NCBI GenBank assembly: GCA_002368355.1
Contig: AP018281.1
Coordinates: 3,658,001-3,722,000 of the forward strand
Reading direction: 5' to 3'
DNA length: 64,000 bases
Source: Chondrocystis sp. NIES-4102
GTDB lineage: Bacteria > Cyanobacteriota > Cyanobacteriia > Cyanobacteriales > Xenococcaceae
In this document: positions 17,812 through 28,354 of the stretch, piece by piece
How the letters are laid out: every line of letters begins with the position of its first letter
How positions within the stretch are numbered: position 1 is the stretch's first letter
Position numbers and translations under genes: made by a program
The notes under the pieces: generated by a model
The model's database searches: none
What the model was told of the DNA's origin: nothing
The model's input: only the letters and a program-made list of their open reading frames with translations

Positions 17812-17841
17812 ATTGTACAACATATGAACAGATATTCAGAT
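17812..17841 (-). promoter_or_regulatory. SmtB/ZiaR operator over the smtA promoter
   Basis: On the minus strand a TACAAT -10 box (17812-17817) sits 29 bases before smtA. Just upstream is the imperfect inverted repeat ATATGAACAGATATTCAGAT (17822-17841 as written on the plus strand), containing TGAA...TTCA half-sites. It strongly resembles the 12-2-12 operator known for the SmtB family. Placing it in the -35/-10 spacer would let the repressor block RNA polymerase. Regulation of smtA and ziaR together is inferred. Confidence 0.75.
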
Positions 17842-18048
17842 GTTAGGCTAAAAAATTTTTGTTGCAGCTATAGAAATAGTAGACAATCAAGGGACATTGT
17901 TTAGCTTTTAATTCTTAAATGATCGAGCGATAATTACTAACTCCTAACTAATACCTACCACGCATAGTGGATAATCTACCCGTAATTGTCCTATACTAAT
18001 CTTGGACTGCTATTTAAAGGCAATTTAAGCTTTGAGCTTAGAAATAAA

Positions 18049-19434
18049 CTATGGTACTAATTCGACTGGAATAGCTGGCATCAATATTTTAAAGGTTGTT
18101 CCTTTGTCCACTTTACTAGTAACGCTAATTGAACCCCCACAACGCTGAATTAGCTGTTTGACGATAGTTAAGCCCAAGCCAACACCTGTAAGCTTTTCCG
18201 TAGTAATTGGCTTAGTGCGATAAAAACCGTCAAAAATCTTGTTAATTTCAGTTGCTGCTATACCTATACCTGTATCAGAAACTGTAATTTCTACATATTC
18301 ATGATCATTTTTGCTTGTTGCTTGCACAAATACTCTACCTTTAGCAGGAGTAAATTGCAGACTATTATTAAGCAGGTTAATTATAATTTGACGAAACCAA
18401 GGAAGAGGACAAGAAATAAGAGGTAAATTAGCAGCAATTGTATACCCTAATTGAATTTCCCTTTCTTTTGCTAAGGGCTGATAAGTACTAACAATACCTG
18501 GGACAATCTCATTTAAATTTAAAGATTCTGCCTGAATAGGAGTATCAAGCTGCAATAATTCTAATAAACCATTGATTAAGGAATTTTGGCGATCGCATTG
18601 ATCGCTTACCATTTGTAAATATTTTTGGCGTTGTTCTCCCTTAATTTGTTTTGATTCTAAAAGACTTAAAGCTGTTTTTAAATAAGTTATAGGTGGTCGC
18701 AGTTCCTGAATTAAATTACCGATAAAATCTGTTTGAAAATTAAATACTGTGGAGTTTTTTTCTAAGTAATTATTATTCCTTGCCAGAGAATCCCAAGCTT
18801 TTTGTAATTGTTCACTATGTTTTACTTGCTTGAGGAGTAACTCATTTAATAGTTGCGGTTCGGCTATGATATGCTGCTCATCAAAGTTATCATTTAAATT
18901 CTTATCAGCAATTACAATTTTTTGCTTGATTCCTGAGAGAATCATCTTAACTATTTGAGGATCGAAGCTAGAAACCATTTCTAAATATGGATGCTGCAAC
19001 CTTTTTCCTGAAGAATCTATATGTATTTTACCTTGTTGCCATTGAGCTAAAATTAAGCTGCAAAATTCTGGGGCTAAAACTATGATAAAAGACTCCCGTT
19101 GCAACAAAGGATGTTTAGCTAACTTAAAAGTACAAATAGGAGTTGTAATATTTTCTTCTAAACCTGTAAAAGCAATAGGATGCTTCTGATTATTAGCTAT
19201 ATAAATCCCCTCAAGATTGCCCTGTCGTTGTAGCTTTTGTACTTGATGAAACCAACTTTTAGTTTGAGGTAATTTTAGCCATACTGTTGCTCTTAGCTGT
19301 TTTTCTACTACCAAATCCACAACAGAATTAACATAAGATTTTAAACTATCTGCGCCAACAGCTATAGATAATAAAGGTTGCTCCAAATCTTGAGTTAACT
19401 GATATAAAGAAGACTCAGAAGTAGTAATGTTCAT
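18049..19434 (-). CDS. DICT-domain histidine-kinase-like protein lacking the phospho-acceptor His
   Basis: A 461-residue sensor-type protein. The N-terminal ~200 residues resemble a DICT sensory domain. A HisKA-type dimerisation helix pair follows, then an intact HATPase_c domain with N-box (INLLNNSLQF), DTGIGI and GVGLGLTIV. In the H-box, the usual SHELRTP reads IQELRPP: the phosphorylated His is replaced by Gln243 (codon CAG). It therefore probably cannot autophosphorylate at the normal site; it may be a pseudokinase or act on a partner kinase. No response regulator is adjacent. Confidence 0.8.
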   Translation of the reverse strand: MNITTSESSLYQLTQDLEQPLLSIAVGADSLKSYVNSVVDLVVEKQLRATVWLKLPQTKSWFHQVQKLQRQGNLEGIYIANNQKHPIAFTGLEENITTPICTFKLAKHPLLQRESFIIVLAPEFCSLILAQWQQGKIHIDSSGKRLQHPYLEMVSSFDPQIVKMILSGIKQKIVIADKNLNDNFDEQHIIAEPQLLNELLLKQVKHSEQLQKAWDSLARNNNYLEKNSTVFNFQTDFIGNLIQELRPPITYLKTALSLLESKQIKGEQRQKYLQMVSDQCDRQNSLINGLLELLQLDTPIQAESLNLNEIVPGIVSTYQPLAKEREIQLGYTIAANLPLISCPLPWFRQIIINLLNNSLQFTPAKGRVFVQATSKNDHEYVEITVSDTGIGIAATEINKIFDGFYRTKPITTEKLTGVGLGLTIVKQLIQRCGGSISVTSKVDKGTTFKILMPAIPVELVP

Positions 19435-19574
19435 ATTAATAAGAGTTATGCCATTGTAGATAGAAGCATGACAGAATAAGATAAGAATATAAACTTACTG
19501 TTTGTAACATATTATTTGGGAATATATACTCAGTAGTCTGCTAGCTAAAAATAGTAATAAACATTTAACAACTA

Positions 19575-20492
19575 TTACAGACAACTACTCAAAGTGGCAA
19601 TAACAGATTGAGCTAAAGTTTCTAAATGATAACCTCCCTCTAAACCAAATAGAGGACATTTAGTAATTTGTAAAATATATTTAGTTAATAAATTATAATC
19701 TGTAGGTTCTAAGGCAATTTCTGCTAATGGATCATTGCGATTAGCATCATAACCTGCACTGACAATTACAAGATCTGGCTGCCAATTAGACAAAAAAGGC
19801 ATAACTTCTTGTTCAAAAACTATTTGATAATCAGCAATCTTACTACCTATTGCCATAGGAAGATTTAAAATATTTTGATATTGTCCATGTTCCTGTTTAT
19901 TACTACCACTACCAGGATAACAAGGATGCTGATGAAGAGAACAATAGGCAATTTTAGGATTATCTCTAACAATCTCTTCTGTACCGTTACCGTGATGAAC
20001 ATCCCAATCTAAGATAGCAACTCGTTGCACACCAGGCTTGGTTAAAGCATAGAAAGCAGCAGCAGCAGCATTAGAAAATAAACAAAATCCCATAGCTCTA
20101 TCCCTAGTAGCATGATGTCCTGGAGGACGAGCTAAGATAAAAGTAGGACGTTGATTATTTAATACCTGATCTACCCCATCTAGCCAAGCACTAACGGCTA
20201 ATAACGCTACATCGTAACTACGCTCCGAAATAGGTGTATCACCATCGAGATATCCACCACCACTAGCTGCAACTTGTTGGATACGTTGAATATGATCTAG
20301 GGTATGAATCTTTTGTAGATAAGTTAATACTTGTGTTTGAGCAACAGGAGTCGGTAATTGCCACTCAATTTGATTTTGCCACTCTACCTGTTTTAGAGCA
20401 GTGGCGATCGCGCTTAAGCGTTTAGCTTTTTCAGGATGTCCATATCCTGTGTTATGTTCTAGAAATTCTGGTGAATAAATGACCGAAATCAT
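19575..20492 (-). CDS. Histone-deacetylase-family hydrolase
   Basis: Arginase-fold zinc hydrolase of 305 residues in the bacterial HDAC-like group (acetoin utilisation protein AcuC, acetylpolyamine amidohydrolase). Seen motifs: GYGHPEKAKR at the start, the tandem His in RPPGHHA, DWDVHHGNG with zinc Asp and His ligands, SAGYDANRNDPL with the second Asp, and EGGY near the end. The substrate (acetyl-lysine, acetyl-polyamine or other) is not predictable. It is on the same strand as the upstream MotA/MotB-like pair, with a ~200-base gap. Confidence 0.88.
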   Translation of the reverse strand: MISVIYSPEFLEHNTGYGHPEKAKRLSAIATALKQVEWQNQIEWQLPTPVAQTQVLTYLQKIHTLDHIQRIQQVAASGGGYLDGDTPISERSYDVALLAVSAWLDGVDQVLNNQRPTFILARPPGHHATRDRAMGFCLFSNAAAAAFYALTKPGVQRVAILDWDVHHGNGTEEIVRDNPKIAYCSLHQHPCYPGSGSNKQEHGQYQNILNLPMAIGSKIADYQIVFEQEVMPFLSNWQPDLVIVSAGYDANRNDPLAEIALEPTDYNLLTKYILQITKCPLFGLEGGYHLETLAQSVIATLSSCL

Positions 20493-20695
20493 ATCAAAGA
20501 AGATGAAGAGTGATGAATGATCTTTCTTTTAGCTTAAATAATTTCACTAACTTTACTAAGCATCAGTCAAAAATTTTATATATTTTTAAGGTTTAAAATT
20601 ACTCTTGAATATTTATTTCGAGAAAGGCAGATCTTGGAAGAGCAGATCAATGATTACAAGAGGCTTCTTTTTGTACTATAGTAGCACTTATGTTT

Positions 20696-21418
20696 CTATT
20701 TAATTGTTTCAGCTTTACCCAGGGGTGAAAAACGAATCTCGATTCTTCTTCTGTTTGCATCTGGTTGACGATTTGCTTCTGCAAATTCTCCCGATGGGAG
20801 TTGTAATTGAGCCGCAGAATAAGCACGGAATTGAACACCTTTAAGTTGTGCTGTCTGTTGTTGAACTTTTTGTAATTGTTTGACTACTTCTAAAGCTCGC
20901 ATTAATCCTAAGTCAGCATTCGATCCAGGTTTTAAACTATCAATATGTTTTTTTCCTTTAGCTACTTCTTCTAGTTGTTCGTCTAAATTACTGAGTCCAC
21001 CGAAGTTAACTTGACCATCGGTATGTCCAATTATTTCTACAACATAGAGATTTTTTTGTTGACTAATACGTTCAATTTTATTAACTAAATTATTGGTAAT
21101 ATAATCTTTTAATTCTTTGGATAAGCCTGCACTACCAGACTCAAATTGATATTCGCCTGAGTCCTGTATTACTACAATTGGAGGAGCGGACTTTAAGTGT
21201 TTTATTTGTGATTGAAGCAAACTAACCTGTTTTTCTGCTTGACTTTGATTTTTTTCGGTTGCCTCAGCACTGTCTTTGACAAGCGAGGATTTGAATAATG
21301 CTAATAGCAAAAACAAGCTAATAATCATAAACGCATTAGCCATTAAATCCGTGAAAGATGGCCAGATATTTAAAACTTCTCTACCTTTACGGTTGCGGAC
21401 ATATCGTTTTTTAATCAT
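20696..21418 (-). CDS. MotB/ZorB-like OmpA-domain stator subunit
   Basis: A 240-residue protein with a short basic N-terminus and a single membrane helix (about 24-44). The helix has an Asp24 in PSFTDLM, the position of the ion-carrying Asp of MotB/ExbD. A coiled segment follows, then an OmpA-type peptidoglycan-binding domain (IGHTDG near 115, NRRRIEIRF near the end). Between these lies an insert of ~30 residues, as in ZorB-like proteins. Its ATG overlaps the stop of the MotA-like gene by eight bases, so translation is coupled. It may be an ion-driven motor or channel; flagellar use is excluded, as cyanobacteria have no flagella. Confidence 0.75.
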   Translation of the reverse strand: MIKKRYVRNRKGREVLNIWPSFTDLMANAFMIISLFLLLALFKSSLVKDSAEATEKNQSQAEKQVSLLQSQIKHLKSAPPIVVIQDSGEYQFESGSAGLSKELKDYITNNLVNKIERISQQKNLYVVEIIGHTDGQVNFGGLSNLDEQLEEVAKGKKHIDSLKPGSNADLGLMRALEVVKQLQKVQQQTAQLKGVQFRAYSAAQLQLPSGEFAEANRQPDANRRRIEIRFSPLGKAETIK

Positions 21419-22187
21419 TACTAGCAACTATTTCGATTCTGGCAAAAGCTTTTGTCATTGACATTTCGATAGTCTTACCTAATTGCTCAAGCATTTCCTC
21501 AAAGTTTTGACTAAGCTGATTAGTTTCTTCATCTATTAAATTTATAGGTTGTATCTTAGGCAAATAAATATTATCAATATAGTCTTCAACTGCACTTAGT
21601 AAACTAGATTTCACAATATTTGTATTCCAGCTTAAATTAAATACAGTTAATAAAGCACTACAAGCGATCGCTAGTAAGCTTGCCGTAAAAGCAACCCCCA
21701 TTCCTTGCAAAGGTTTGTTCAATTCTTCAACTAAGTTTTTAACATTATTGACATCAATTTGTGTAATAGTTTGACTCAGACCAGCTAAGTTTAAAGTAAT
21801 ACCTAAAAAAGTACCTAATAAGCCAAAAGCAAGTAATAAATTAGGTATAATATTGCATAAATCATCAATAAAGTCACACCCCAAATACTTACCAAAGAAG
21901 TAAAACTTTTCTTGACTATATACACCTTCAATTACAGATGCTGTATTTATTTCTCGATTATTATGGCTATCAATAAATCTACGTTCTAGTTTACTAATCA
22001 TTTTAGGGATCGATTCTAGGTCAAATCCTCCTATTAGCTTGTGGGCTTGATCTCTCAAGTGATGTAAATGCCGATAAAGAGTATAACGCAATAAAATAGC
22101 CATTATGGTTGGAAAAATGACGAATAATAAAGCCGAAATAACTAAATAACTAGGAAGCAAAGCCAAAATACTAAATATTTGTTGCAT
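21411..22187 (-). CDS. MotA/TolQ/ExbB-like (ZorA-like) proton-channel subunit
   Basis: A 258-residue membrane protein with hydrophobic segments at about 5-30, 117-140 and 160-185. The family core is GLLGTFLGITLNL and GMGVAFTASLLAIACSAL, the two helices lining the ion path in MotA/TolQ/ExbB. A long polar loop lies between segments 1 and 2, and a C-terminal helix ends in a coiled region. It forms a coupled pair with the downstream MotB-like gene. The length is short for ZorA, which usually carries a long C-terminal tail. Function is not assigned. Confidence 0.75.
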   Translation of the reverse strand: MQQIFSILALLPSYLVISALLFVIFPTIMAILLRYTLYRHLHHLRDQAHKLIGGFDLESIPKMISKLERRFIDSHNNREINTASVIEGVYSQEKFYFFGKYLGCDFIDDLCNIIPNLLLAFGLLGTFLGITLNLAGLSQTITQIDVNNVKNLVEELNKPLQGMGVAFTASLLAIACSALLTVFNLSWNTNIVKSSLLSAVEDYIDNIYLPKIQPINLIDEETNQLSQNFEEMLEQLGKTIEMSMTKAFARIEIVASND

Positions 22188-24208
<2,021 letters not shown>

Positions 24209-24315
24209 TCGGTGAGCAGTTATCAGTGATCAATTAGCAGTTGATGTTAATTGTTCGTTGGTAACTGTCCATCTCATGCGCTTGAAATAACGATTAATAA
24301 CTAATATTTAAACAA

Positions 24316-24726
24316 ATGGCGTTAACTGTAAAAGTAATTACTCCAGATAAAACTGTCTGGGATGAGCAAGCAGAAGAAATTATTTTACCTAGTACAACTG
24401 GACAATTGGGAATTCTTTCTGGTCACGCTCCTTTACTGACTGCTTTAGAAGTTGGTGTATTGCGTGTTCGTGCGGGTCAGCAATGGAAAGCGATGGCCGT
24501 TATGGGAGGATTTGCTGAAGTTGAAAACAATGATCTCAAAATTTTAGTAAACGGTGCAGAATTAGGCGATAACATCAATCAAGATAGCGCGCGTACTGAA
24601 TACGAACAAGCTCAATCTCTATGGCAACAAGTAGAAAATACTGAAGATCGCCAAAAGAAAATTCAAGCAGAAAGTTCTCTTAAAAAAGCGAGAGCGCGTT
24701 TACAGGCTGCTGGGGGTATGGTATAG
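24316..24726 (+). CDS. atpC: F1 ATP synthase subunit epsilon
   Basis: Rotor-stalk subunit that couples and inhibits F1 (atpE in plastid nomenclature). It has 136 residues: an N-terminal beta-sandwich (LTVKVITPDKTVWDEQAEE, GQLGILSGHAPLLTAL, GGFAEVENN) and a C-terminal two-helix domain (about 90-133). Second gene of the atpD-atpC operon, followed by a hairpin shared with the convergent ycf65 gene. Confidence 0.95.
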   Translation: MALTVKVITPDKTVWDEQAEEIILPSTTGQLGILSGHAPLLTALEVGVLRVRAGQQWKAMAVMGGFAEVENNDLKILVNGAELGDNINQDSARTEYEQAQSLWQQVENTEDRQKKIQAESSLKKARARLQAAGGMV

Positions 24727-24770
24727 CAGACGTTTAATACCCCACAGTAAAAACTCCGCAACCGACTAAT

Positions 24771-24803
24771 TAAAAAAGGGCAGGATTCAATGTTTTCTGC
24801 CCT
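24771..24803 (-). terminator. Rho-independent terminator of ycf65 (probably bidirectional)
   Basis: The stem AGGGCAG/CTGCCCT (7 bp, 24777-24783 with 24797-24803) has a 13-base loop. On the minus strand it is followed by six T residues, so it should end ycf65. On the plus strand the T tract is weak, but the hairpin lies 50 bases after atpC and may also stop that transcript. Confidence 0.7.
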
Positions 24804-24937
24804 AGTTTAGTTAAATTTATCAAATCAAAGACAAATTTTAATTCTGAAGCTCAAATCCAATCTGTAATTCTGTTTTCTTTAATTCAAGCTGTTTGTTGAT
24901 CTTGAAAATCTAAGCTTCTAGCTGATAGCTATTAAAA

Positions 24938-25246
24938 TTAGTTAGTCCCTGTGAAAACAATGTGGGGGAACTTAGTTTGTGCCTGGCTCATAGGTGTAAC
25001 TTTACCTTTTTCAGTCCAAAAGTTAATTACCTCTGTAGCTTGGTTGAGGATATTAATGCTTTCTGCTTCTTCAATCCAATGTTTAGCTTCTAATTCGTCT
25101 TTTAATTGCTGCCACGCATCATTACGGGGCCAAAAATAATAAGCTGTTAGGGGGCTAGTACCTTTTCCTACTACTTGATCTACTGCGATCGCGACATTTT
25201 TATCTAACCACAGAACTTTTAAAATAAATCTTGAATCTGACTCCAA
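24938..25246 (-). CDS. ycf65: Plastid-specific ribosomal protein 3 homologue (PSRP-3/Ycf65)
   Basis: Small-subunit ribosomal protein restricted to cyanobacteria and plastids. The 102-residue protein shows the family signature [19 protein letters not shown], then [19 protein letters not shown] and a C-terminal [10 protein letters not shown]. The start appears to be TTG at 25246, two to five residues before the usual conserved block. It is transcribed toward atpC and shares a terminator hairpin with it. Confidence 0.93.
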   Translation of the reverse strand: MESDSRFILKVLWLDKNVAIAVDQVVGKGTSPLTAYYFWPRNDAWQQLKDELEAKHWIEEAESINILNQATEVINFWTEKGKVTPMSQAQTKFPHIVFTGTN

Positions 25247-25318
25247 TTAAGCCTCCAATAATCGTTTTAAAGAATATTTAACATAATTAACCAATCCTAA
25301 TTATACAAGAAAGGGAAC

Positions 25319-26107
25319 ATGAATAAAGAGCAATTAAAAGCAATTATTATTTTTGATATAGACGGGGTAATTAGAGATGTTGGCAATTCCTATAGAAGAG
25401 CGATCGCTGATACGGTAGAAGAATTTACTGATGGTGCTTGGCGACCAACTATGGAAGACTTAGATCACCTTAAATCTGAAGGAATTTGGAATAATGATTG
25501 GGAAGCATCTGAGGAATTAATTTATCGTTATTTTGAGTCTATTGATCAACCTCGTGAAACGGTAGCTTTGGAATATGACCGCATTGTCAAGTTTTTTCAG
25601 TTACGTTATCGGGGTCAACATCCTGAACTTTTTGATGGATATATTGCGGGTGAACCCCTATTAGTATCTCCTAATTATTTTAAACTGTTAGATAACAATT
25701 CCATCGGCTGGGGCTTTTTTAGCGGTGCTACTAGAGGTTCGGCAGAATATGTCCTAAAACAGCGACTTAAGCTTGATAATCCCGTTTTAGTGGCAATGGA
25801 GGATGCACCTAGTAAGCCAGATCCCACTGGAATGTTGGCTACCGTCAACCAAATCGAAAATAATCAGGCAAATTTACCTGTATTTTATTTAGGAGATACG
25901 GTAGCTGATATGTATACCGTTGTTAAAGCAAGAGTAATCCAACCACAACGTAATTGGCTGGGAATTGGCATTCTCCCCCCTCATGTGCAAACTTCCCCAG
26001 TTAGAATAGGTGATTATGCTCAAAAGCTAATGGAAGCAGGGGCAGAAGTTGTTTTAAGCAATGTATCTAAGTTGGATATCTCAATGATCAACGACTTAAT
26101 TAAGTAA
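25319..26107 (+). CDS. HAD-superfamily hydrolase (TIGR01548 type)
   Basis: A 262-residue phosphatase-like protein of the HAD subfamily IA group seen in cyanobacteria and plants. Motif I is IIFDIDGVIRDV (Asp nucleophile, about residue 13), motif II a Ser/Thr in FFSGATRG (about 140), motif III a Lys in EDAPSKPDP, and motif IV YLGDTVADM. The substrate is unknown; the plant relatives are fused to other enzymes. It is divergent from ycf65 across ~70 bases. Confidence 0.85.
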   Translation: MNKEQLKAIIIFDIDGVIRDVGNSYRRAIADTVEEFTDGAWRPTMEDLDHLKSEGIWNNDWEASEELIYRYFESIDQPRETVALEYDRIVKFFQLRYRGQHPELFDGYIAGEPLLVSPNYFKLLDNNSIGWGFFSGATRGSAEYVLKQRLKLDNPVLVAMEDAPSKPDPTGMLATVNQIENNQANLPVFYLGDTVADMYTVVKARVIQPQRNWLGIGILPPHVQTSPVRIGDYAQKLMEAGAEVVLSNVSKLDISMINDLIK

Positions 26108-26119
26108 TCAGTTATTTAT

Positions 26120-27907
26120 TTACTCTAAACCAGGTCTTGACATAGATAGAGACCTTTGTTTACTCAACTGACGCAACCAAAAACCGCCGATGACGGCAAC
26201 AATTAAAGCTATCCAACCTGTAAGGGATTGTAATAGTAAAAAGCCACCGATCGCCAACATCGAACCGAATAATAACAATACAGCAGCAATAACCTTTAAA
26301 ATATCCTGAGTTAAATTTTGGGCTGGATCAATACCTGTTCGGGCTTGCTGGCGTTTCCATCCGCCTCCCCCTGGTTGCACCCGTCGATAAAATTCATCCA
26401 GAGTAGCATCGGTTTCGGGGGGTGTTAGATACATTACTGTAATCCAAATTATCGCAGTGGTAAGGGAAATAAATAATAGTCGATTACCAAAATCGGCAAA
26501 AATAGAATTAAAGCCAGGGTAAAGACTGGTAATTAAGCCAATTACAAAGCCAGCGATCATCGATGCCAATTCTGCTGCTGCATTAATTCGCCACCAAAAC
26601 CAACGTAAAATTAGTACTAAACCTGGGCCTGTGCCTATAGCAATTACTAAGCGAAATACAGTAGTAATGTCTTTGGAATTTAAAGCAGCGATCGCGCCTA
26701 TCACTGTAACTAAAACTGAAGTTAGGCGACCAACTGCTACTAGTTCTGCTTGACTAGCATTAGGTTTTAAAAAGCGTCGATAGATATCATTGGTTAAATA
26801 GGATGCCCCCCAGTTAATTGAGGTGGAAACAGTACTCATAAAAGCAGCTAGCAGGGAGGTAACTACTAAACCCAACATCACAGGTGGTAGAAACTCCAAC
26901 ATCAATTTAGGATAACCAAGTTCCTTATCTTCGAGATCTGGATAAATAATCATTGCTACTAAAGCAACTAAAATCCAGGGCCAAGTACGGATAATATAAT
27001 TAAGAATATTAAATAGCCAAGAAGACTTGACCGCTTCCGCTTCATCTTTAGCTGCGATCAGCCGTTGAATAAATTCTCCTCCCCCATCACTACGACGAAA
27101 AGACCACCACTGAAGAAATAAATAAGCAGAAAAGGTACTAGCTGTAATTCCTGCAGCCTTACTCCAACTAAAGCGTCCATTGTCAAATTCCCAAGGGAAA
27201 AATGAGAGTACGTCTAAATCTTGAATTTGCGCAACTTGAGGCACTAATTGATGAATTCCGCCAACATGATTAACAGTTACAATAGCAACAGCGATCGCTC
27301 CGAGTAAGGCAAGAATAAATTGAAAGAAATCCGTGGCTACTACTCCCCAGAGTCCAGAAAAGCCCGAATATACTAAAACAACAATACTTACGCCGATCAC
27401 ACTCCAGATCTTGAGATTTTCCCCAGGATTAAACCCTAAACTCTGCCAAAGCTGCAAGGCATCGACCACTTTAACCATTGCCAACATAGCGTAACCAATA
27501 CCAATACAGTTAATAGGTACAGCAAACAAAAAAGCCTTAGTTGCCCTTAAGATCGCTGCCATTTTGCCCCCGTAACGTATCTCCGTAAGTTCGGCATCGG
27601 TCACAATTTCAGATCGTCGCCACAGACGGGCAAAAACATAGACCATAATTACATGGGAAATACCAAAACTCCACCACTCCCAATTACCAGCAATGCCTCG
27701 ACTCCCAACAATGCCACAAATATAAAGAGGCGTATCAATAGAAAAGGTTGTGGCTGCCATACTAGTCCCTGCTAACCACCAAGGCAGCGATCGCCCTGAA
27801 ACAAAAAATTCTTCTATATTTTCAGATGCTTTGCCTGAAAGAAGTAGTCCTAAAACAATCGTGAGTATAAAGTAGACTAAAACAATTAGCCAATCAATCA
27901 GTGTCAT
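26120..27907 (-). CDS. Sodium:solute symporter family transporter
   Basis: Large integral membrane protein of 595 residues with about 13-14 hydrophobic segments, in the SSS family (Na+/solute, PutP/SGLT fold). Seen: FFVSGRSLPWWLAGTSMAATTFS near residue 35 (the region before helix 1), GYPKLMLEFLPPVMLGLV and STVSTSINWGASYLTNDIY (sodium-site-2 serines in the helix-8 region). A polar stretch at about 500-530 precedes the last two helices. The substrate is not evident. Its end lies 13 bases from the convergent HAD gene. Confidence 0.88.
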   Translation of the reverse strand: MTLIDWLIVLVYFILTIVLGLLLSGKASENIEEFFVSGRSLPWWLAGTSMAATTFSIDTPLYICGIVGSRGIAGNWEWWSFGISHVIMVYVFARLWRRSEIVTDAELTEIRYGGKMAAILRATKAFLFAVPINCIGIGYAMLAMVKVVDALQLWQSLGFNPGENLKIWSVIGVSIVVLVYSGFSGLWGVVATDFFQFILALLGAIAVAIVTVNHVGGIHQLVPQVAQIQDLDVLSFFPWEFDNGRFSWSKAAGITASTFSAYLFLQWWSFRRSDGGGEFIQRLIAAKDEAEAVKSSWLFNILNYIIRTWPWILVALVAMIIYPDLEDKELGYPKLMLEFLPPVMLGLVVTSLLAAFMSTVSTSINWGASYLTNDIYRRFLKPNASQAELVAVGRLTSVLVTVIGAIAALNSKDITTVFRLVIAIGTGPGLVLILRWFWWRINAAAELASMIAGFVIGLITSLYPGFNSIFADFGNRLLFISLTTAIIWITVMYLTPPETDATLDEFYRRVQPGGGGWKRQQARTGIDPAQNLTQDILKVIAAVLLLFGSMLAIGGFLLLQSLTGWIALIVAVIGGFWLRQLSKQRSLSMSRPGLE

Positions 27908-28354
27908 GGATCGTATATCTACCTATGCAAAATGCCTCATTATACTCTCTTTTTAGATTGTTGCTGATTTGGCTAACATAGCATCTGCTTAGGGATTTTT
28001 CTCGTAAGTGATTTCTTTAACCCAAGTAATAACATACAAAATTTTAAGATTTTCGGATGTCTTCGTATCGCTAAAGTTTAAATTAAACTACAAATAATTA
28101 ATACAACCTGATCACATTAAGCAACGCTTTTATAAAAACAATCATGGTCAATTAGGACATATCTAGAATTTCTTGGCGTAAAGCTTAATATCAATTCCCC
28201 TAACCTTTACTTCGACTGGTATATTTAAAATCTCTTAGCGTCTTTGTCCCCATACGAGGATAAACGTCTTTGCCTCATCAATTCCCCTAACCTTCAATAT
28301 TTAAATTAAAAAGTGTAACCATGTCCCAGACGCACCTAAGTTTTATATCTCAGA
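27908..28354. repeat. Spacer containing a direct repeat
   Basis: No gene seen in about 450 bases. The 18-base sequence ATCAATTCCCCTAACCTT occurs twice, at 28190-28207 and 28277-28294 (87 bases apart). Each copy has a CTT(A/G)GCGT or ACGTCTTTG tract in front, suggesting a decayed local duplication or interspersed element. The symporter promoter lies at the left end. Confidence 0.6.

Noticed and set aside
17710-17904. Plus-strand frames across the smtA region
   Set aside because: They lie antisense to smtA and its operator, and the minus-strand cysteine pattern is clearly the real gene.
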